Positions 32,408-42,537 are shown, counted from the first letter of the stretch. The stretch is DNA of 64,000 nt from Lachnospiraceae bacterium (GCA_017472605.1 JAFUPV010000002.1:1-64000), one strand, 5' to 3'. Numbers and translations: made by a program. The notes: generated by a model from the sequence alone, not told the origin.

Positions 32408-33175
32408 TCACTTCTCCCCTCCAATTGCAATTCCTTCCACCAGTTCCTTCTTATAGAACGAGAACAGAAACAGCGGAGGCAGGGCCACCAGCACACAGCA
32501 TACCAGCTGAATGGTAGGATCTCCCGGAGGCGCGGATGCCAGGCCGACGGAAATCGGATATTTGGCAAAATCCTTCAGGTAGACAATGGGCTGCTCCACC
32601 ATATTCCAGCCATCCAGGAAGGAAAGAAGCATCGTGCAAATCAGCCCACTCTGATTCATGGGCACAAAAATCCGCCAAATGACGCCCATCGTCCCGCAGC
32701 CGTCCAGACGGGCCGCTTCAACCAGACTGTCCGGAACTGCTTTGAAGCACTGGGTCATGATGAACGTTCCCAACGGGACAAAAATCATCGGCAGGGCCAG
32801 CGCATACCAGGTTTCCAGCAATCCCATCTCATCCAGCATCAGATAATTGGGAACCAGTGTTACCTGAAGCGGCATGATCATTAAGAGCATCAGCAGAAAA
32901 AAAATCACATCCCGCCCCGGGAATCTGCACTTGGCAAATCCATAGCCAGCCAGCGTTGAAACCACCACCTGACCGACTGCGATGCACAGACTTAAGAATA
33001 AACTGCGCCAGAACCGGAACAGGTATTGAAACTGAGCCAGAAACACTTCATAGTAGCCTTCGGCAAAAAAGGAGCTGTCTGGCTGCAGGCTCTGAACAAA
33101 CAGGAACAGGAAAGGAATCACGCACAAAGCCGTCAGCACAGCCGACAGCAGCGAAGAATGGGTTCGTTTTCTCAT
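32408..33175 (-). CDS. ABC sugar transporter permease, MalG/LacG type
   Basis: 255 residues, ribosome site GGAGGGG. Six membrane helices and the EAA loop (EAARLDGCGTMGVIWRIFVP, about 168-187) that contacts the ATPase are visible. Members of the family usually have 270-280 residues, so this is slightly short at the front. It overlaps both neighbours by a few bases. No ATPase gene is in the operon; the shared MsmK-type ATPase encoded elsewhere normally serves such systems. Confidence 0.92.
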   Translation of the reverse strand: MRKRTHSSLLSAVLTALCVIPFLFLFVQSLQPDSSFFAEGYYEVFLAQFQYLFRFWRSLFLSLCIAVGQVVVSTLAGYGFAKCRFPGRDVIFFLLMLLMIMPLQVTLVPNYLMLDEMGLLETWYALALPMIFVPLGTFIMTQCFKAVPDSLVEAARLDGCGTMGVIWRIFVPMNQSGLICTMLLSFLDGWNMVEQPIVYLKDFAKYPISVGLASAPPGDPTIQLVCCVLVALPPLFLFSFYKKELVEGIAIGGEK

Positions 33176-34089
33176 TCTTTATACCCCTCCTTTCCCATAA
33201 CAAACCGGTAAAACATGCCAAAAAAGACGGAAACGACAAGCAGCATCAGCACAGAGGCAACTGCCAGCTTGGGATAGTTCAGCTTCTCAAACGCATTATT
33301 AATAAAATGCTGCAGCATGTAGATACCCGGATTAGGGTGCGTTCCTCCAATCAGGAAAATCTCCCGGAAACATTTAAATGCATTGATCAGAGAAAACACA
33401 ACCGCAAAAAATATGCTGTACCACATCTGCGGGATCGTGATGAACCGCAGCTGCTGCCACCTGGACGCGCCGTCCAGCGATGCGGCGGCATAGTGTTCGT
33501 CGGATATGGTAACAAGACCGGACAGCAGCAGAATGACCGCATATCCGGTATTTTTCCACAGATACAGAAGCACAACAACGGGAAACGCCCACTCCGAATT
33601 CAGCCAGTCTGCCACCGGAAGTCCCAGCGTATCAAGTCCTTCGTTCAGAATTCCCTCCTGCGCAAAGAGAAATTCCACCAGCAGCACGGATCCGACAACA
33701 GGCATGATGTACGGAAGAAGCAGAACCGATTTCAGCGCCTGATGACTCTGCACCTGTTCCTTCAGCATCAGGGCAATGGCAAAGGAAAGAACAAGGATCA
33801 GGGGCAGGGCGACAGCAAGAAACCGGAGCGTATTTCCAAATGCCAGGCGAAACACGCCGTTATTCAGCATAGACCAGTAATTGCTCAGCCCGACAAATTG
33901 TTCCGAATACCCGATTCCATGGTGAACGGAGTTGCGCAGCACCATCAGAAACGGAATTGCATAGAACACAAGGCAGCCCGCCAGAAGAGGAAGCGTCAGC
34001 AGATAGCCGTCTCTTGCATTCCGTTTCGACAATTTCCCTGTCCATGTTCTCTTTTCTGTTCTCATCTTCTTTGTTTTTCGATTCCTCAT
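33172..34089 (-). CDS. ABC sugar transporter permease, MalF/UgpA type
   Basis: 305 residues from ATG 34089 (AGAGGGGTGATTGAG upstream); a longer in-frame start overlaps the previous gene. First helix TLPLLAGCLVFYAIPFLMVL; EAA loop AAASLDGASRWQQLRFITIP (about 205-225). With the next gene it forms the membrane channel of a carbohydrate importer, fed by the binding protein encoded upstream. Confidence 0.92.
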   Translation of the reverse strand: MRNRKTKKMRTEKRTWTGKLSKRNARDGYLLTLPLLAGCLVFYAIPFLMVLRNSVHHGIGYSEQFVGLSNYWSMLNNGVFRLAFGNTLRFLAVALPLILVLSFAIALMLKEQVQSHQALKSVLLLPYIMPVVGSVLLVEFLFAQEGILNEGLDTLGLPVADWLNSEWAFPVVVLLYLWKNTGYAVILLLSGLVTISDEHYAAASLDGASRWQQLRFITIPQMWYSIFFAVVFSLINAFKCFREIFLIGGTHPNPGIYMLQHFINNAFEKLNYPKLAVASVLMLLVVSVFFGMFYRFVMGKEGYKE

Positions 34090-34094
34090 CTCAA

Positions 34095-36020
34095 TCACCC
34101 CTCTGCCAGATGCCACCACAGATAACGGTATACCTGTCCGGCAAGCCCATCAATATCCACATCGGTCGGCGTGCCATCCGCTCCGTTCAGCTGTGCCAAC
34201 GCCCAGGAAAGTGACTCTTCATATGGCTGAACAATCGGGAAAACCACAAAATCGATGGGAACATCCAAAATTGAAAGATCCTCATCCGTGACCGTCAGTG
34301 ACTTCGCCTTTAACGTGCGCTGCCGTTTCGTGGTTGCCCCAATGCCTCTGTTATCGTAGAACAGCTGATATTGAAACGTATCCCACAGATACGGCGCGGC
34401 ACCTTTTGCCCGCACCGGCCAGCTGTTCTCGACGAACCCGTCTGTCTGAAGCTCCTGGGGCAGATTCCAGTAATCAATGTTGGTGCGGGACGCTCTTGGA
34501 CGAACCAGATCCCACTGATATGCTTCGGTCAGAAACTCCCGCAGATACGCATAGGCCAGCTCCGGTGTTTCGCAGCTGGAACCGACCGCGCCAAAATAGG
34601 TAATCTCCGCCGTCACTGAACCGTCCATTCCCCGCAGCGGCTGCGCCGCCAGATCTTTTTCCAGCACTTTGCCCAGTGCTGACTGGTACAGAACGCCGAC
34701 CAGCGAGTCGGAAAACAGAGGGAACCCGTCCAGACTCCAGTGATATCCATAGGAAACATAGTCCATTGCATCGTTGAAGCTGTCCAGCGATACGGTAACA
34801 TTGAGTTCCGCCAGCACATCGTCAAACGAGTAGTGAAGCGCTTCATCCAGCAAAGCCCGCAGTTCCTCCAGGCAGTCCGTAATCAGCTGCTTTGCCGGTG
34901 CATCTGCCATGGCATACCATGCCTGATAGAGTCTCATATAGTCCGCAATATCCTGCTCCGTGACCAGCATTTCCCCCTTCTCATAATCAAACAGCTGCCC
35001 AAGAAGAGAGGTATCATCCGGCATCTGCAGACCAGCTGCCATCATCGAATCCCCGCTGTTCAACGCAAGCTTTGCCAGTTCACCGATTCCGGAATCGATC
35101 CGCTCCTGACTGATTCCGCTGTCCGCAGCTGTGGACAAATCGGTAAGAAGGACAGGCATCGTATAGCGAAGCGGCAGCACATAGCGGCAGCCCTCCAGCA
35201 CACCGGCATTCATCACATCAGTCTGCAGGCCGCCGGTATTCAGATCCGCATCCCCGTCGTACCAGCTGCTGATATCCTGAAACACGCCGCTGTACATTGC
35301 CTGCGTCACATCCTGAAACAGAGGGTCGATCTCCGTTTCCATCAGATAGCGAATCTGTGAAGACGATGTGGGGGAATCGGTTGTGAGAACCGTTCCGGTC
35401 GGAAGCAGATAAACGTCCGGACCTTTTCCAGCCATGATCTGCGCCCGAAGCTGTTTCAGGCAAATCTCCCGTTCCTGCGGATCCGTGGGAAGAATGTCAA
35501 TGCGTACTGTGATTCCCTCATGTGCTTCCTCAAAGCTCTCCGCTGCCTTCTGCGCCTGATAGTTCATGCCGTCACTGACCGTCTGTTCCGTTACCACCCA
35601 CAAAACAGCGGGGTCTTCGGCTGCCAGAACGGTTTCCGTGCCACCGGGTATGAAATTGGACAGCCATGCTGCCGCGCAGCTGATCATAAAACCGGGCTGA
35701 ACCACTGACGTGCTGCCGGACATGAAACCGGGCTGAACCATTTCCTTGCATCCGGGTATGAAATCCGGCTGAACCATTGCCTCGCCGCCGGGCATGAAAT
35801 CAGGCTGTTCCATAACCGCGTCTGCACAGTCTCCCAAAACAGAAAGCGCAGAAATCAGCACACCTGCAGTGATTAATTTCCAGCATATTCTTCTCATCCG
35901 CTTCTTCTCCACCTTTTCCTCCTTTGATACAGCGTATTTCCTGATACCGGGCACATCGCTGCCGCAGAATATCCTTTCCCGTCTGCTGCATCCTTCGCTC
36001 TTTCGAAATCCCCCGAACAT
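34095..36020 (-). CDS. ABC transporter extracellular solute-binding protein with repeat insert
   Basis: 641 residues from ATG 36020, four bases after CTGGAGG; ATG 35897 would give a more typical signal peptide (MRRICWKLITAGVLISALSV) and must be kept in mind. After the signal helix comes a five-fold 12-residue array (QPDFMPGGEAMV and variants, coded at about 35640-35825), unusual for the family. The binding domain follows (EDPAVLWVVTEQTVSDGMNY, then GPDVYLLPTGT). There is no canonical lipobox. It heads the operon for two permeases and a membrane protein and is driven by a near-consensus promoter. Confidence 0.85.
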   Translation of the reverse strand: MFGGFRKSEGCSRRERIFCGSDVPGIRKYAVSKEEKVEKKRMRRICWKLITAGVLISALSVLGDCADAVMEQPDFMPGGEAMVQPDFIPGCKEMVQPGFMSGSTSVVQPGFMISCAAAWLSNFIPGGTETVLAAEDPAVLWVVTEQTVSDGMNYQAQKAAESFEEAHEGITVRIDILPTDPQEREICLKQLRAQIMAGKGPDVYLLPTGTVLTTDSPTSSSQIRYLMETEIDPLFQDVTQAMYSGVFQDISSWYDGDADLNTGGLQTDVMNAGVLEGCRYVLPLRYTMPVLLTDLSTAADSGISQERIDSGIGELAKLALNSGDSMMAAGLQMPDDTSLLGQLFDYEKGEMLVTEQDIADYMRLYQAWYAMADAPAKQLITDCLEELRALLDEALHYSFDDVLAELNVTVSLDSFNDAMDYVSYGYHWSLDGFPLFSDSLVGVLYQSALGKVLEKDLAAQPLRGMDGSVTAEITYFGAVGSSCETPELAYAYLREFLTEAYQWDLVRPRASRTNIDYWNLPQELQTDGFVENSWPVRAKGAAPYLWDTFQYQLFYDNRGIGATTKRQRTLKAKSLTVTDEDLSILDVPIDFVVFPIVQPYEESLSWALAQLNGADGTPTDVDIDGLAGQVYRYLWWHLAEG

Positions 36021-36053
36021 GATTCCTCCAGATCATCTGCATCACTTTTCCCT

Positions 36054-36082
36054 ATCATATCACCCTCAATAATTCGTGTCAA
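36054..36082 (-). promoter_or_regulatory. Promoter of the sugar-transporter operon
   Basis: Minus strand TTGACA (36082-36077), 17 bp, TATGAT (36059-36054). Confidence 0.8.
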
Positions 36083-36099
36083 TTATTATTTATGATTAC

Positions 36100-36134
36100 T
36101 AAGTATTTACTTATAAACTATTTTCTGATATTCT
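36100..36134 (+). promoter_or_regulatory. PadR gene promoter with overlapping operator
   Basis: TTTACT (36106-36111), 17 bp, TATTCT (36129-36134). The palindrome TAAGTA-TT-TACTTA (36100-36113) covers the -35 box and is a natural site for autorepression by the PadR protein. Confidence 0.6.
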
Positions 36135-36171
36135 GTAACAAACAGACTCGGAAAAGAATTGAGGTAGAACT

Positions 36172-36606
36172 ATGGCAACTGGAATTTTCAAAAAAGGATC
36201 CATTGAAATGCTTACCCTGCTGATGCTTCAGGAAAAGGATATCTACGGCTATCAGCTGATCCAGATGCTCTCCGACCGCAGCGGAGGAAAGCTGACCGTG
36301 CAGGAAGGCTCCCTGTATCCGCTTCTGTACCGCATGGTAGATTCCGGATACATTTCCGGCCGCGATGTCGCTGTCGAAACGCTCCACGGCAGGAAGCGAA
36401 ACCGCGTCCTCTACCATCTGGAGCCCAGCGGACGGGAACGCCTGATTGAACTGAAGGCGGAATTTGATCAGGTTCAGGAAGGAATTCGAAGTGTATTTGC
36501 AAACAGCGTACCCATCGGGTACGGATCGGAGGAAGCGAATGAACCGAGCAGTCAGGCACTATCTGCGGGAAGTGAAAAAACGTCTTTGCTGCCCCAGCTC
36601 TCTTAA
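36172..36606 (+). CDS. PadR-family transcriptional regulator
   Basis: 144 residues, ribosome site GAGGTAG. The winged helix is clear: EMLTLLMLQEKDIYGYQLIQ, then LTVQEGSLYPLLYRMVDSGY (about 12-62), ending in a dimerisation helix. The end is longer than usual and overlaps the next gene by 68 bases. PadR proteins often repress an adjacent operon of small membrane proteins, as here. Confidence 0.92.
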   Translation: MATGIFKKGSIEMLTLLMLQEKDIYGYQLIQMLSDRSGGKLTVQEGSLYPLLYRMVDSGYISGRDVAVETLHGRKRNRVLYHLEPSGRERLIELKAEFDQVQEGIRSVFANSVPIGYGSEEANEPSSQALSAGSEKTSLLPQLS

Positions 36607-37138
36607 AAAAGAATTCCTGCGTCAGCTGACCGATGAACTGATTCTCTTTTGCAGCGACCGGGAAACCGCGAATTTTCTGCAGCTGACGGAACACTTTGGT
36701 GCACCAGAGGATGTCGCCGACGATTTTCTCGCGGAACTGGATCCCGGAAAACGGAACCGTTACGCCTGTCGTCAGATGAAACTGGCATACCTGACCCTGG
36801 CTGCAGTAAGTCTCCTCTCGATCTCCATGATCGCAGGCAAAGCGGGCAGCTATCTGAAAACAAGCCGGTTCGTCACGGAATCCCGCACGGCAGAAACATA
36901 TATCCACACAAACGGCACCGCCTGTTCCATGTTCTGGGTCCGCACCTGCTTCCGGGGCGATGATGTCTACTGGGAGTATCACTCCTGTGATAATCAGTTT
37001 TATCTGACCGGCAGACCACCGGAAGAAACGTTCACAGACCCCTATGCAACGGAAATCTACACCACCGTTGGCGATACGGTAACGCACTGGACCTTTGGCC
37101 AGGACCACAGGTTCTGGATTAAAGTTCATGATGTTTAA
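36539..37138 (+). CDS. Small membrane protein with a PadR-linked N-terminal domain
   Basis: 199 residues from ATG 36539, which lies in another phase inside the PadR gene after GGAGG. Residues 1-70 (HYLREVKKRLCCPSSLKKEF, LRQLTDELILFC, FGAPEDVADDFLAEL) form a helical domain shared with the next gene. Such domains are typical partners of PadR regulators. One membrane helix (LAYLTLAAVSLLSISMIAG) and an extracellular end of about 95 residues follow. Role unknown. Confidence 0.75.
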   Translation: MNRAVRHYLREVKKRLCCPSSLKKEFLRQLTDELILFCSDRETANFLQLTEHFGAPEDVADDFLAELDPGKRNRYACRQMKLAYLTLAAVSLLSISMIAGKAGSYLKTSRFVTESRTAETYIHTNGTACSMFWVRTCFRGDDVYWEYHSCDNQFYLTGRPPEETFTDPYATEIYTTVGDTVTHWTFGQDHRFWIKVHDV

Positions 37139-37167
37139 TTTCACAACCGGAGAAAGGAGCATAACCC

Positions 37168-37653
37168 ATGAGCCGAACAGCCGCACACTATCTGCATCTG
37201 GTGAAAAAGCAGCTCACCTGCCCACGCTCCATCAAAAAAGAGTTCCTGCGTCAGCTGGAATCGGAAGTTCTCTGCTTCTGCGCCAGTCACAGCGACGCAG
37301 ATGTCTCCATGCTCTTTGAGCAGTTTGGCGAACCTGGAGAAATCGCAGAAGATTTTCTGGCTGAACTGGGGAATCTGACAGTCAACCGCTGCACCCGTAC
37401 CAGCAGACAGCTGCTGTCTCTGACGCTTGGAATCCTTCTGGCCTCCGGGATTTTTCTTGCAGCTATCGACATGCAGACAGATTTCCTTCAGAATAAGCTG
37501 CCAAAAGAATCGCTCATCGCCTCCATTACGTTTGAAGCAGAATCATGCAGCAGCCATTCCCAACATTCGGTCCGGTATATGGTAGCGGATGGGATTTCGG
37601 AGGATGCCATGTCGAAGGATGCGGTGTCGGAGGATGCCGTGCCGGAACAGTAA
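37168..37653 (+). CDS. Small membrane protein, paralogue of the preceding gene
   Basis: 161 residues, GGAGAAAGGAG ribosome site. HYLHLVKKQLTCPRSIKKEF, LRQLESEVLCFC and FGEPGEIAEDFLAEL repeat the N-terminal domain of the preceding protein. One membrane helix (LSLTLGILLASGIFLAAID) follows. The C-terminus ends in a 5-residue repeat (EDAMS/KDAVS/EDAVP), coded by a 15-bp tandem repeat at about 37599-37647. The set PadR plus two such proteins forms one operon. Confidence 0.75.
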   Translation: MSRTAAHYLHLVKKQLTCPRSIKKEFLRQLESEVLCFCASHSDADVSMLFEQFGEPGEIAEDFLAELGNLTVNRCTRTSRQLLSLTLGILLASGIFLAAIDMQTDFLQNKLPKESLIASITFEAESCSSHSQHSVRYMVADGISEDAMSKDAVSEDAVPEQ

Positions 37654-37737
37654 ACCAGTCGCATAAACGAAAGGAAATGAGTTTTTCGGTGAGTTTTCAT
37701 AGAACGGAACTGGCTGTGAAGGTAAGAAAGTAATTGA

Positions 37738-37766
37738 TTGCATTTTTGCCCCGCATCCTCTATACT
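37738..37766 (+). promoter_or_regulatory. Promoter of the AraC gene at 37844
   Basis: TTGCAT (37738-37743), 17 bp, TATACT (37761-37766). Confidence 0.6.
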
Positions 37767-37843
37767 TATTATAGCACAACCTGTTTCCTCACAACACGCG
37801 CAGATGTTCCCCACCCGGTTCATCTGCTTTCCATGGAGGCACC

Positions 37844-38743
37844 ATGACCATCACTTACCGAAAATACCAGTTTCAGCCTGATTTTTCCTTCCTCTACATG
37901 CAAAGCACCCGCGTCTCATCCAGCCGCGATTTCATCCATTTTCACAATTGTCTGGAAATCGCGGTCTGTGAACAGGGGATCATGGAATGGAATATCGAAG
38001 GCGTGGAATTTCTGCTGCACCCGGGAGAATTCTGCATTCTCCCTCCCTTTGTAACCCACGCGTCCTGCCATCCGCTTCAGGAAGCTCCGGTTCTCTGTCA
38101 CTACCTGTTCTTTGAACCGGAAAAGCTTCTTTCTGAATACTACCCCAGCGGATTGCCGGAATCCTTTTCCTGGTACCGCAGCCAGAACATTTCCCGTTCA
38201 TTCGCCCAGACGGAGTATCCTCAGATTTTCTCTCTTCTGTGCGAAATCATCCGTGAAACGCAGCAAAAGCAGGAATTCTTTCGAGAAAAAATTCCTGCTC
38301 TTGTTGAATATCTGATGATTCACATGTGCCGCCAGATCAGCACCGAAGAAGTACGCTCGGAGATCGCCAGCCGCAAAGCCCGGGCTATGGTCTTTCCCGC
38401 CATTTCCTACATCGACAAAAATGATTCTCTGGATCTTTCCCCGGAGCTTCTGGCCAAAATCTGCGATATGACACCGCGCCGGTTTAATCGCTGTTTTTTC
38501 GAGGCGCTGGGCAAAACGCCGATGCAGTACATCCGTCAGGTAAAAGTTCAGAAAGCCTGTGACCTTCTTCTTCAGACGGAAGACTCCATCCTCAACATCG
38601 CCTACACGGCCGGTTTCTCCTCCGTTGCCGCCTTCAACCGCAGCTTTCTCCAGATCATCGGCCAGACACCGTCCGCGTTCCGCAATGAAAAACGGATCTA
38701 CCGGAAAAAGCAGACCGCCTACGCACCGTATCAGAGTACCTGA
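37844..38743 (+). CDS. AraC-family transcriptional regulator
   Basis: 299 residues. Cupin-like sensing domain (FIHFHNCLEIAVCEQGIMEW, then LHPGEFCILPPFVTHA, about 30-75) and two helix-turn-helix motifs (SPELLAKICDMTPRRFNRCF; ILNIAYTAGFSSVAAFNRSF). Its likely targets are the convergent peptidase/transporter operon or the PadR side; nothing in the sequence decides. The ribosome site is weak. Confidence 0.9.
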   Translation: MTITYRKYQFQPDFSFLYMQSTRVSSSRDFIHFHNCLEIAVCEQGIMEWNIEGVEFLLHPGEFCILPPFVTHASCHPLQEAPVLCHYLFFEPEKLLSEYYPSGLPESFSWYRSQNISRSFAQTEYPQIFSLLCEIIRETQQKQEFFREKIPALVEYLMIHMCRQISTEEVRSEIASRKARAMVFPAISYIDKNDSLDLSPELLAKICDMTPRRFNRCFFEALGKTPMQYIRQVKVQKACDLLLQTEDSILNIAYTAGFSSVAAFNRSFLQIIGQTPSAFRNEKRIYRKKQTAYAPYQST

Positions 38744-38817
38744 TCCACTTCACCAATGGTACGGCAGCACGGCCGACTCATCTGCCGCCGGAACAAAGCC
38801 CCGGCTAATCACCGGTT

Positions 38818-40290
38818 TCAGATTACCTGATCCAGCTCGATCACTGCCAGCGTATAGAATTTCATTGCCTCAAAGAACAGCCGCAGATTCAGTCCCTCAT
38901 CCGGCTCATGAGCCCCGCCCGTTCCCGCACGGAACAGGCGGGCTTTTCTTTCCTTATCGTCCTCATTCTCCTGCATTCCGCCAATGCCATAGGCAAACGC
39001 ATTGGGAAGCTTGCGTGCGTAGGTTCCGCCGCCCATGACAAACGCCTTCGTGTCCAGACCGGCCCATTCATTATACAGATCCGTCAGGAAGGACACAGCC
39101 GGATGTTCCTTGGGGAAATAGCCCGGTTTCGAATCCCGTTCCAGTCTCCAGAACGCGCAATTCTCCTGCGCAAACGCGCCGAGACGTTCAATCATCTGGT
39201 CGCTGTTGGCGGTGATGGAATAGCGGATGTTCAGATTCAGCGTAATCGTTCTTCCTTCCATCCGCAGAACCGTTCCCGCGCAGGTCGTTTTTCCGGACAC
39301 CTCATCCTCATAATCAATTCCCGGCACCTGACCATAGTATTCTCTTGTGCTCATCTCCAGAAACGAAAACTGCTTCCGGTCGCCTTCGCAGAGGAAACCG
39401 GCATCCATCAGGAACAGCGACAGCTCATGAATCGCGTTGATGCTTCCGGCCGGAAATGCGCTGTGGCGGCTTGTTCCGGATGCCGTTACACGGATTCCGT
39501 CCGCCTCTTCCGTCACCGCGATCTGTCCAAAATTCTTCTCTTCCTTTTCTGCCAGAATCTGATCCAGCAGACCATCCTTCTTTGCCAGAAGAACCCAGGC
39601 TTTATCCGGAATCATGTTGGAGGCACTTCCGCCAAGAGCTTCGAGGACATCCCCGCTGACTTCATTGGTCATCACATACTGACCTTCGATAATTCCCTTT
39701 TCTCCGTAACACACAGGGAAGCCGCAGTCAGCAATCATGGACAGCTTCGGGCAGGAATAGTGCTCCGTGTAGTATTTCAGGTCATCCATTCCTCGCTCTT
39801 CATCACAGCCCACAAACAGACGCAGATCATGCTTCATGGGAATTCCCAGCTCACGGATGCACTGCATCAGATAGACCATGCCGATGGCCGGTCCCTTGTT
39901 GTCCTGCACGCCGCGGCCGATCAGGAATCCATCCTTCTCCACCGGTTCAAACGGATCCTGACTCCATCCGTTTCCGACCGGAACCACATCCAGATGATTC
40001 CAGAAACCAATGGTATTTGCCATGGAAGACGGACTTACACCGATGGAACCCACATAAAACTCATAGTTCTCTGTGTCAAAGCCGTGCTCCCGTCCGATCT
40101 GAAGCATTTCCTCCAGCGCCTGTTTGCAGGCCGGTCCAAAGGGACCATAGCTTTCGCGGTCCATTCCGCAGTCTGGTGTCCACGGAGCGGAAACGCTTGG
40201 TACGCGTGAAATGCGTTTCAAATCCTCCACCAGTTCTGCTCTGTGGTTTGCAAACCAGTTATCAATTTTTGCAAGTAATTCCCGATTCAT
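38818..40290 (-). CDS. M20-family metallopeptidase (Sapep/PepV-like dipeptidase)
   Basis: 490 residues from ATG 40290, after GAGAGGAG; an upstream in-phase ATG lacks a site. Zinc ligands of the M20 fold are seen in [10 protein letters not shown] (H, D), GVQDNKGP (D), CDEERGMDD (E) and the C-terminal [10 protein letters not shown] block typical of the Sapep subfamily. No signal peptide, so cytoplasmic. It is the last gene behind two permeases. A second, diverged member (44237-45676) is in the same operon. Confidence 0.9.
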   Translation of the reverse strand: MNRELLAKIDNWFANHRAELVEDLKRISRVPSVSAPWTPDCGMDRESYGPFGPACKQALEEMLQIGREHGFDTENYEFYVGSIGVSPSSMANTIGFWNHLDVVPVGNGWSQDPFEPVEKDGFLIGRGVQDNKGPAIGMVYLMQCIRELGIPMKHDLRLFVGCDEERGMDDLKYYTEHYSCPKLSMIADCGFPVCYGEKGIIEGQYVMTNEVSGDVLEALGGSASNMIPDKAWVLLAKKDGLLDQILAEKEEKNFGQIAVTEEADGIRVTASGTSRHSAFPAGSINAIHELSLFLMDAGFLCEGDRKQFSFLEMSTREYYGQVPGIDYEDEVSGKTTCAGTVLRMEGRTITLNLNIRYSITANSDQMIERLGAFAQENCAFWRLERDSKPGYFPKEHPAVSFLTDLYNEWAGLDTKAFVMGGGTYARKLPNAFAYGIGGMQENEDDKERKARLFRAGTGGAHEPDEGLNLRLFFEAMKFYTLAVIELDQVI

Positions 40291-40510
40291 CCTGCCGGTT
40301 CTCCTCTCTTCTTCCATTCCTTGTTTTCAATGGCTTTTTCAGCGCATCCTTGCATGTTTGAATCTATCATATTCCATTTTCCGGAACCCGTCAATCCCCG
40401 GACTCCCAAACACGCTTCTGCCATTCACCATCCTAAACTCCACCGATCTTCCCGCCAGCCTTCTCTTCCCTGCTCCCACTCCGGTCACAGTCGCCCATTC
40501 GCACCGGTAC

Positions 40511-41389
40511 TTATCCTTTCACCGCGCCAATCATTACACCCTTTTCAAAATATTTCTGCAGGAACGGATAAATCACCAGAATCGGAACCGTGGACACAAC
40601 AATGGTACAGTATTTTACAAGCTCGCTGATGAAGGTATCTTCCATTGCCTGCGTCAGGGAATCAGAAGCCAGTGACTGGTTTTCAATCAGGATCTCACGC
40701 AGAATCATCTGCAGCGGATACAGGACACGGTCACGGGTAAACATGGCAGCCGGGAACCAGGAATTCCACTGTCCCACGCCATAGTACAGAATCATAACCG
40801 CAATGATCGGCTTTGACAGAGGCATGATAACCCGAGCAAACACCGTAAAATCATTGGCTCCGTCAATGACTGCCGCCTCCTCCAGACTGTCCGGAATGGA
40901 CTCAAAAAAAGAGCGCATGATGATCAGGTTGAACGCGCTGACCGCATAGGGAATGCTGGATACCCAGATCGTGTTATAAATCTTCGTGTCGCGGATCACA
41001 AAAAACATGGGAATCAGACCGCCGCTGAAGAACATGGTAAAGGTGATAAATTTCATGATCGCTTTGCGGGGCAGGAAGGATTTTCTGGATAATACATATG
41101 CGCCGAAAGCAGTCAGAACCAGCTGGATCGTTGTTCCCACCAGAAGGTAGAACAGAGTATTCTTAAAGCCGGTAAACAGACTCCGGTTGGACAGGGTTCG
41201 CTCATATCCTGCCAGTGTCGGCTCGCCAAGCCATTTGATCAGCGGACCGGTGTGGGATTTGAGCCGGATCGGATCACTGAAAGACGCCATAACCACATGG
41301 TACATTGGATAAGCAGCAACAAAGATCAGCAGCAGCATGATGCAAACATTGACTACTTGAAACAGTTTGATTTTCTTTTTTCTTTTCAT
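40511..41389 (-). CDS. ABC transporter permease, LplC/YtcP type
   Basis: 292 residues from ATG 41389 (AAAGGAGGCAAAATCG). First helix VCIMLLLIFVAAYPMYHVVM; EAA loop EEAAVIDGANDFTVFARVIM (about 180-200). It ends in KGVMIGAVKG, the conserved tail of this permease group. It pairs with the next permease and with the solute-binding protein at 42617-44221; no ATPase is encoded nearby. Confidence 0.94.
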   Translation of the reverse strand: MKRKKKIKLFQVVNVCIMLLLIFVAAYPMYHVVMASFSDPIRLKSHTGPLIKWLGEPTLAGYERTLSNRSLFTGFKNTLFYLLVGTTIQLVLTAFGAYVLSRKSFLPRKAIMKFITFTMFFSGGLIPMFFVIRDTKIYNTIWVSSIPYAVSAFNLIIMRSFFESIPDSLEEAAVIDGANDFTVFARVIMPLSKPIIAVMILYYGVGQWNSWFPAAMFTRDRVLYPLQMILREILIENQSLASDSLTQAMEDTFISELVKYCTIVVSTVPILVIYPFLQKYFEKGVMIGAVKG

Positions 41390-41403
41390 CGATTTTGCCT
41401 CCT

Positions 41404-42354
41404 TTACCACAGACTGGTCTCATTGACCTTTTTGCTGACTGTATTTGCCAGAATCAAAAGTGTAAAGTTAATGACGGAATTGAAGAATCCGACTGCCGTT
41501 GCAAAACTGTACTGGAAATTGGTCAGACCGATGCGGTAGACATAGGTGGAAATAACGTCCGATGTCTTATATGTCATTGCGTTGTACAGAAGAAGGATCT
41601 TATCCCATCCAAGAGTCATCATGTTTCCGATCCGCATGATCAGAAGAACAACAACGGTGCTGGAAATTCCCGGCAGCGTAATGTGGAAAATCTTGTTAAA
41701 ACGGTTCGCTCCGTCAATCTCTGCCGCCTCGTAGAGTTCCTGATCAATGCCGGTAACAGCCGCATAGTAGATGATCGAATCCCAGCCAAACTCCTGCCAG
41801 ATACACATCACCACATACAGAGGCTGGAACCACTCCGCCCGGCTGAACAGGTTATCCGGTTCCATGCCGGTCAGCGTGCTGATTATGGTCATGATCACGC
41901 CCTTCTCACTGCAGAAGTCCTTCATCAGACCGCAGATAACTACTGTGGAGATGAAATGCGGCATGTATGTAATGGTCTGTGTCAGCTTTCTCAGCTTCAC
42001 ACTTTTCAGTTCATTCAGAAGAATCGCAAACAGAATCGGGAACGGGAATCCGAACAGAAGGAGCCACAGATTAATGGTCAGCGTATTCTTCATGGTGCGG
42101 AAGAAATACGGATCACCGAGAAACGACCGGAAATGCTCCAGTCCGACAAAATCACTTTTCTTAATTCCCTTAATCGGAACATAGTCATAGAATGCAATAA
42201 TCATTCCGTACATTGGATAGTAATGGTAGACCAGATAGTACACAATCACCGGCAGTATCATCAGATACAGCAGCGGATGGGATTTTATGTTTCTGATCAG
42301 CCGCCGCGGATATGAATATTTGGACGCGGCCATTTTCACCGGCTTTCGACTCAT
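41404..42354 (-). CDS. ABC transporter permease, LplB/YteP type
   Basis: 316 residues. First helix LYLMILPVIVYYLVYHYYPM, then MIIAFYDYVPIKGI, QTITYMPHFISTVV and the EAA loop EAAEIDGANRFNKIFHITLP (about 222-241), all typical of LplB. Full length, unlike the truncated relative at 13338. It follows the binding-protein gene after a stable stem-loop. Confidence 0.94.
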   Translation of the reverse strand: MSRKPVKMAASKYSYPRRLIRNIKSHPLLYLMILPVIVYYLVYHYYPMYGMIIAFYDYVPIKGIKKSDFVGLEHFRSFLGDPYFFRTMKNTLTINLWLLLFGFPFPILFAILLNELKSVKLRKLTQTITYMPHFISTVVICGLMKDFCSEKGVIMTIISTLTGMEPDNLFSRAEWFQPLYVVMCIWQEFGWDSIIYYAAVTGIDQELYEAAEIDGANRFNKIFHITLPGISSTVVVLLIMRIGNMMTLGWDKILLLYNAMTYKTSDVISTYVYRIGLTNFQYSFATAVGFFNSVINFTLLILANTVSKKVNETSLW

Positions 42355-42507
42355 AGATTTCCTCCTCCATCATCTCGTATCATCAGGCAGCACGCACACC
42401 GGATGGTTCGGCCGCAGATCATTTCCTCTTTTTTCTTCTATCAGCAGAAAGCAGACAGGGCAGACACACGTTCCGACCAGTGCCCGCCCTCCTGCTTCTT
42501 TATTCAC

Positions 42508-42537
42508 CCGACCGGCCGCGCTTCTGCTGCCGGTCGG
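42508..42537. promoter_or_regulatory. Stem-loop between binding protein and permease genes
   Basis: CCGACCGGC (42508-42516) pairs perfectly with GCCGGTCGG (42529-42537). There is no T-run on the coding (minus) strand, so it is more likely an mRNA-stabilising or partial-termination structure that raises binding-protein levels over permease, as is common in such operons. Confidence 0.55.
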
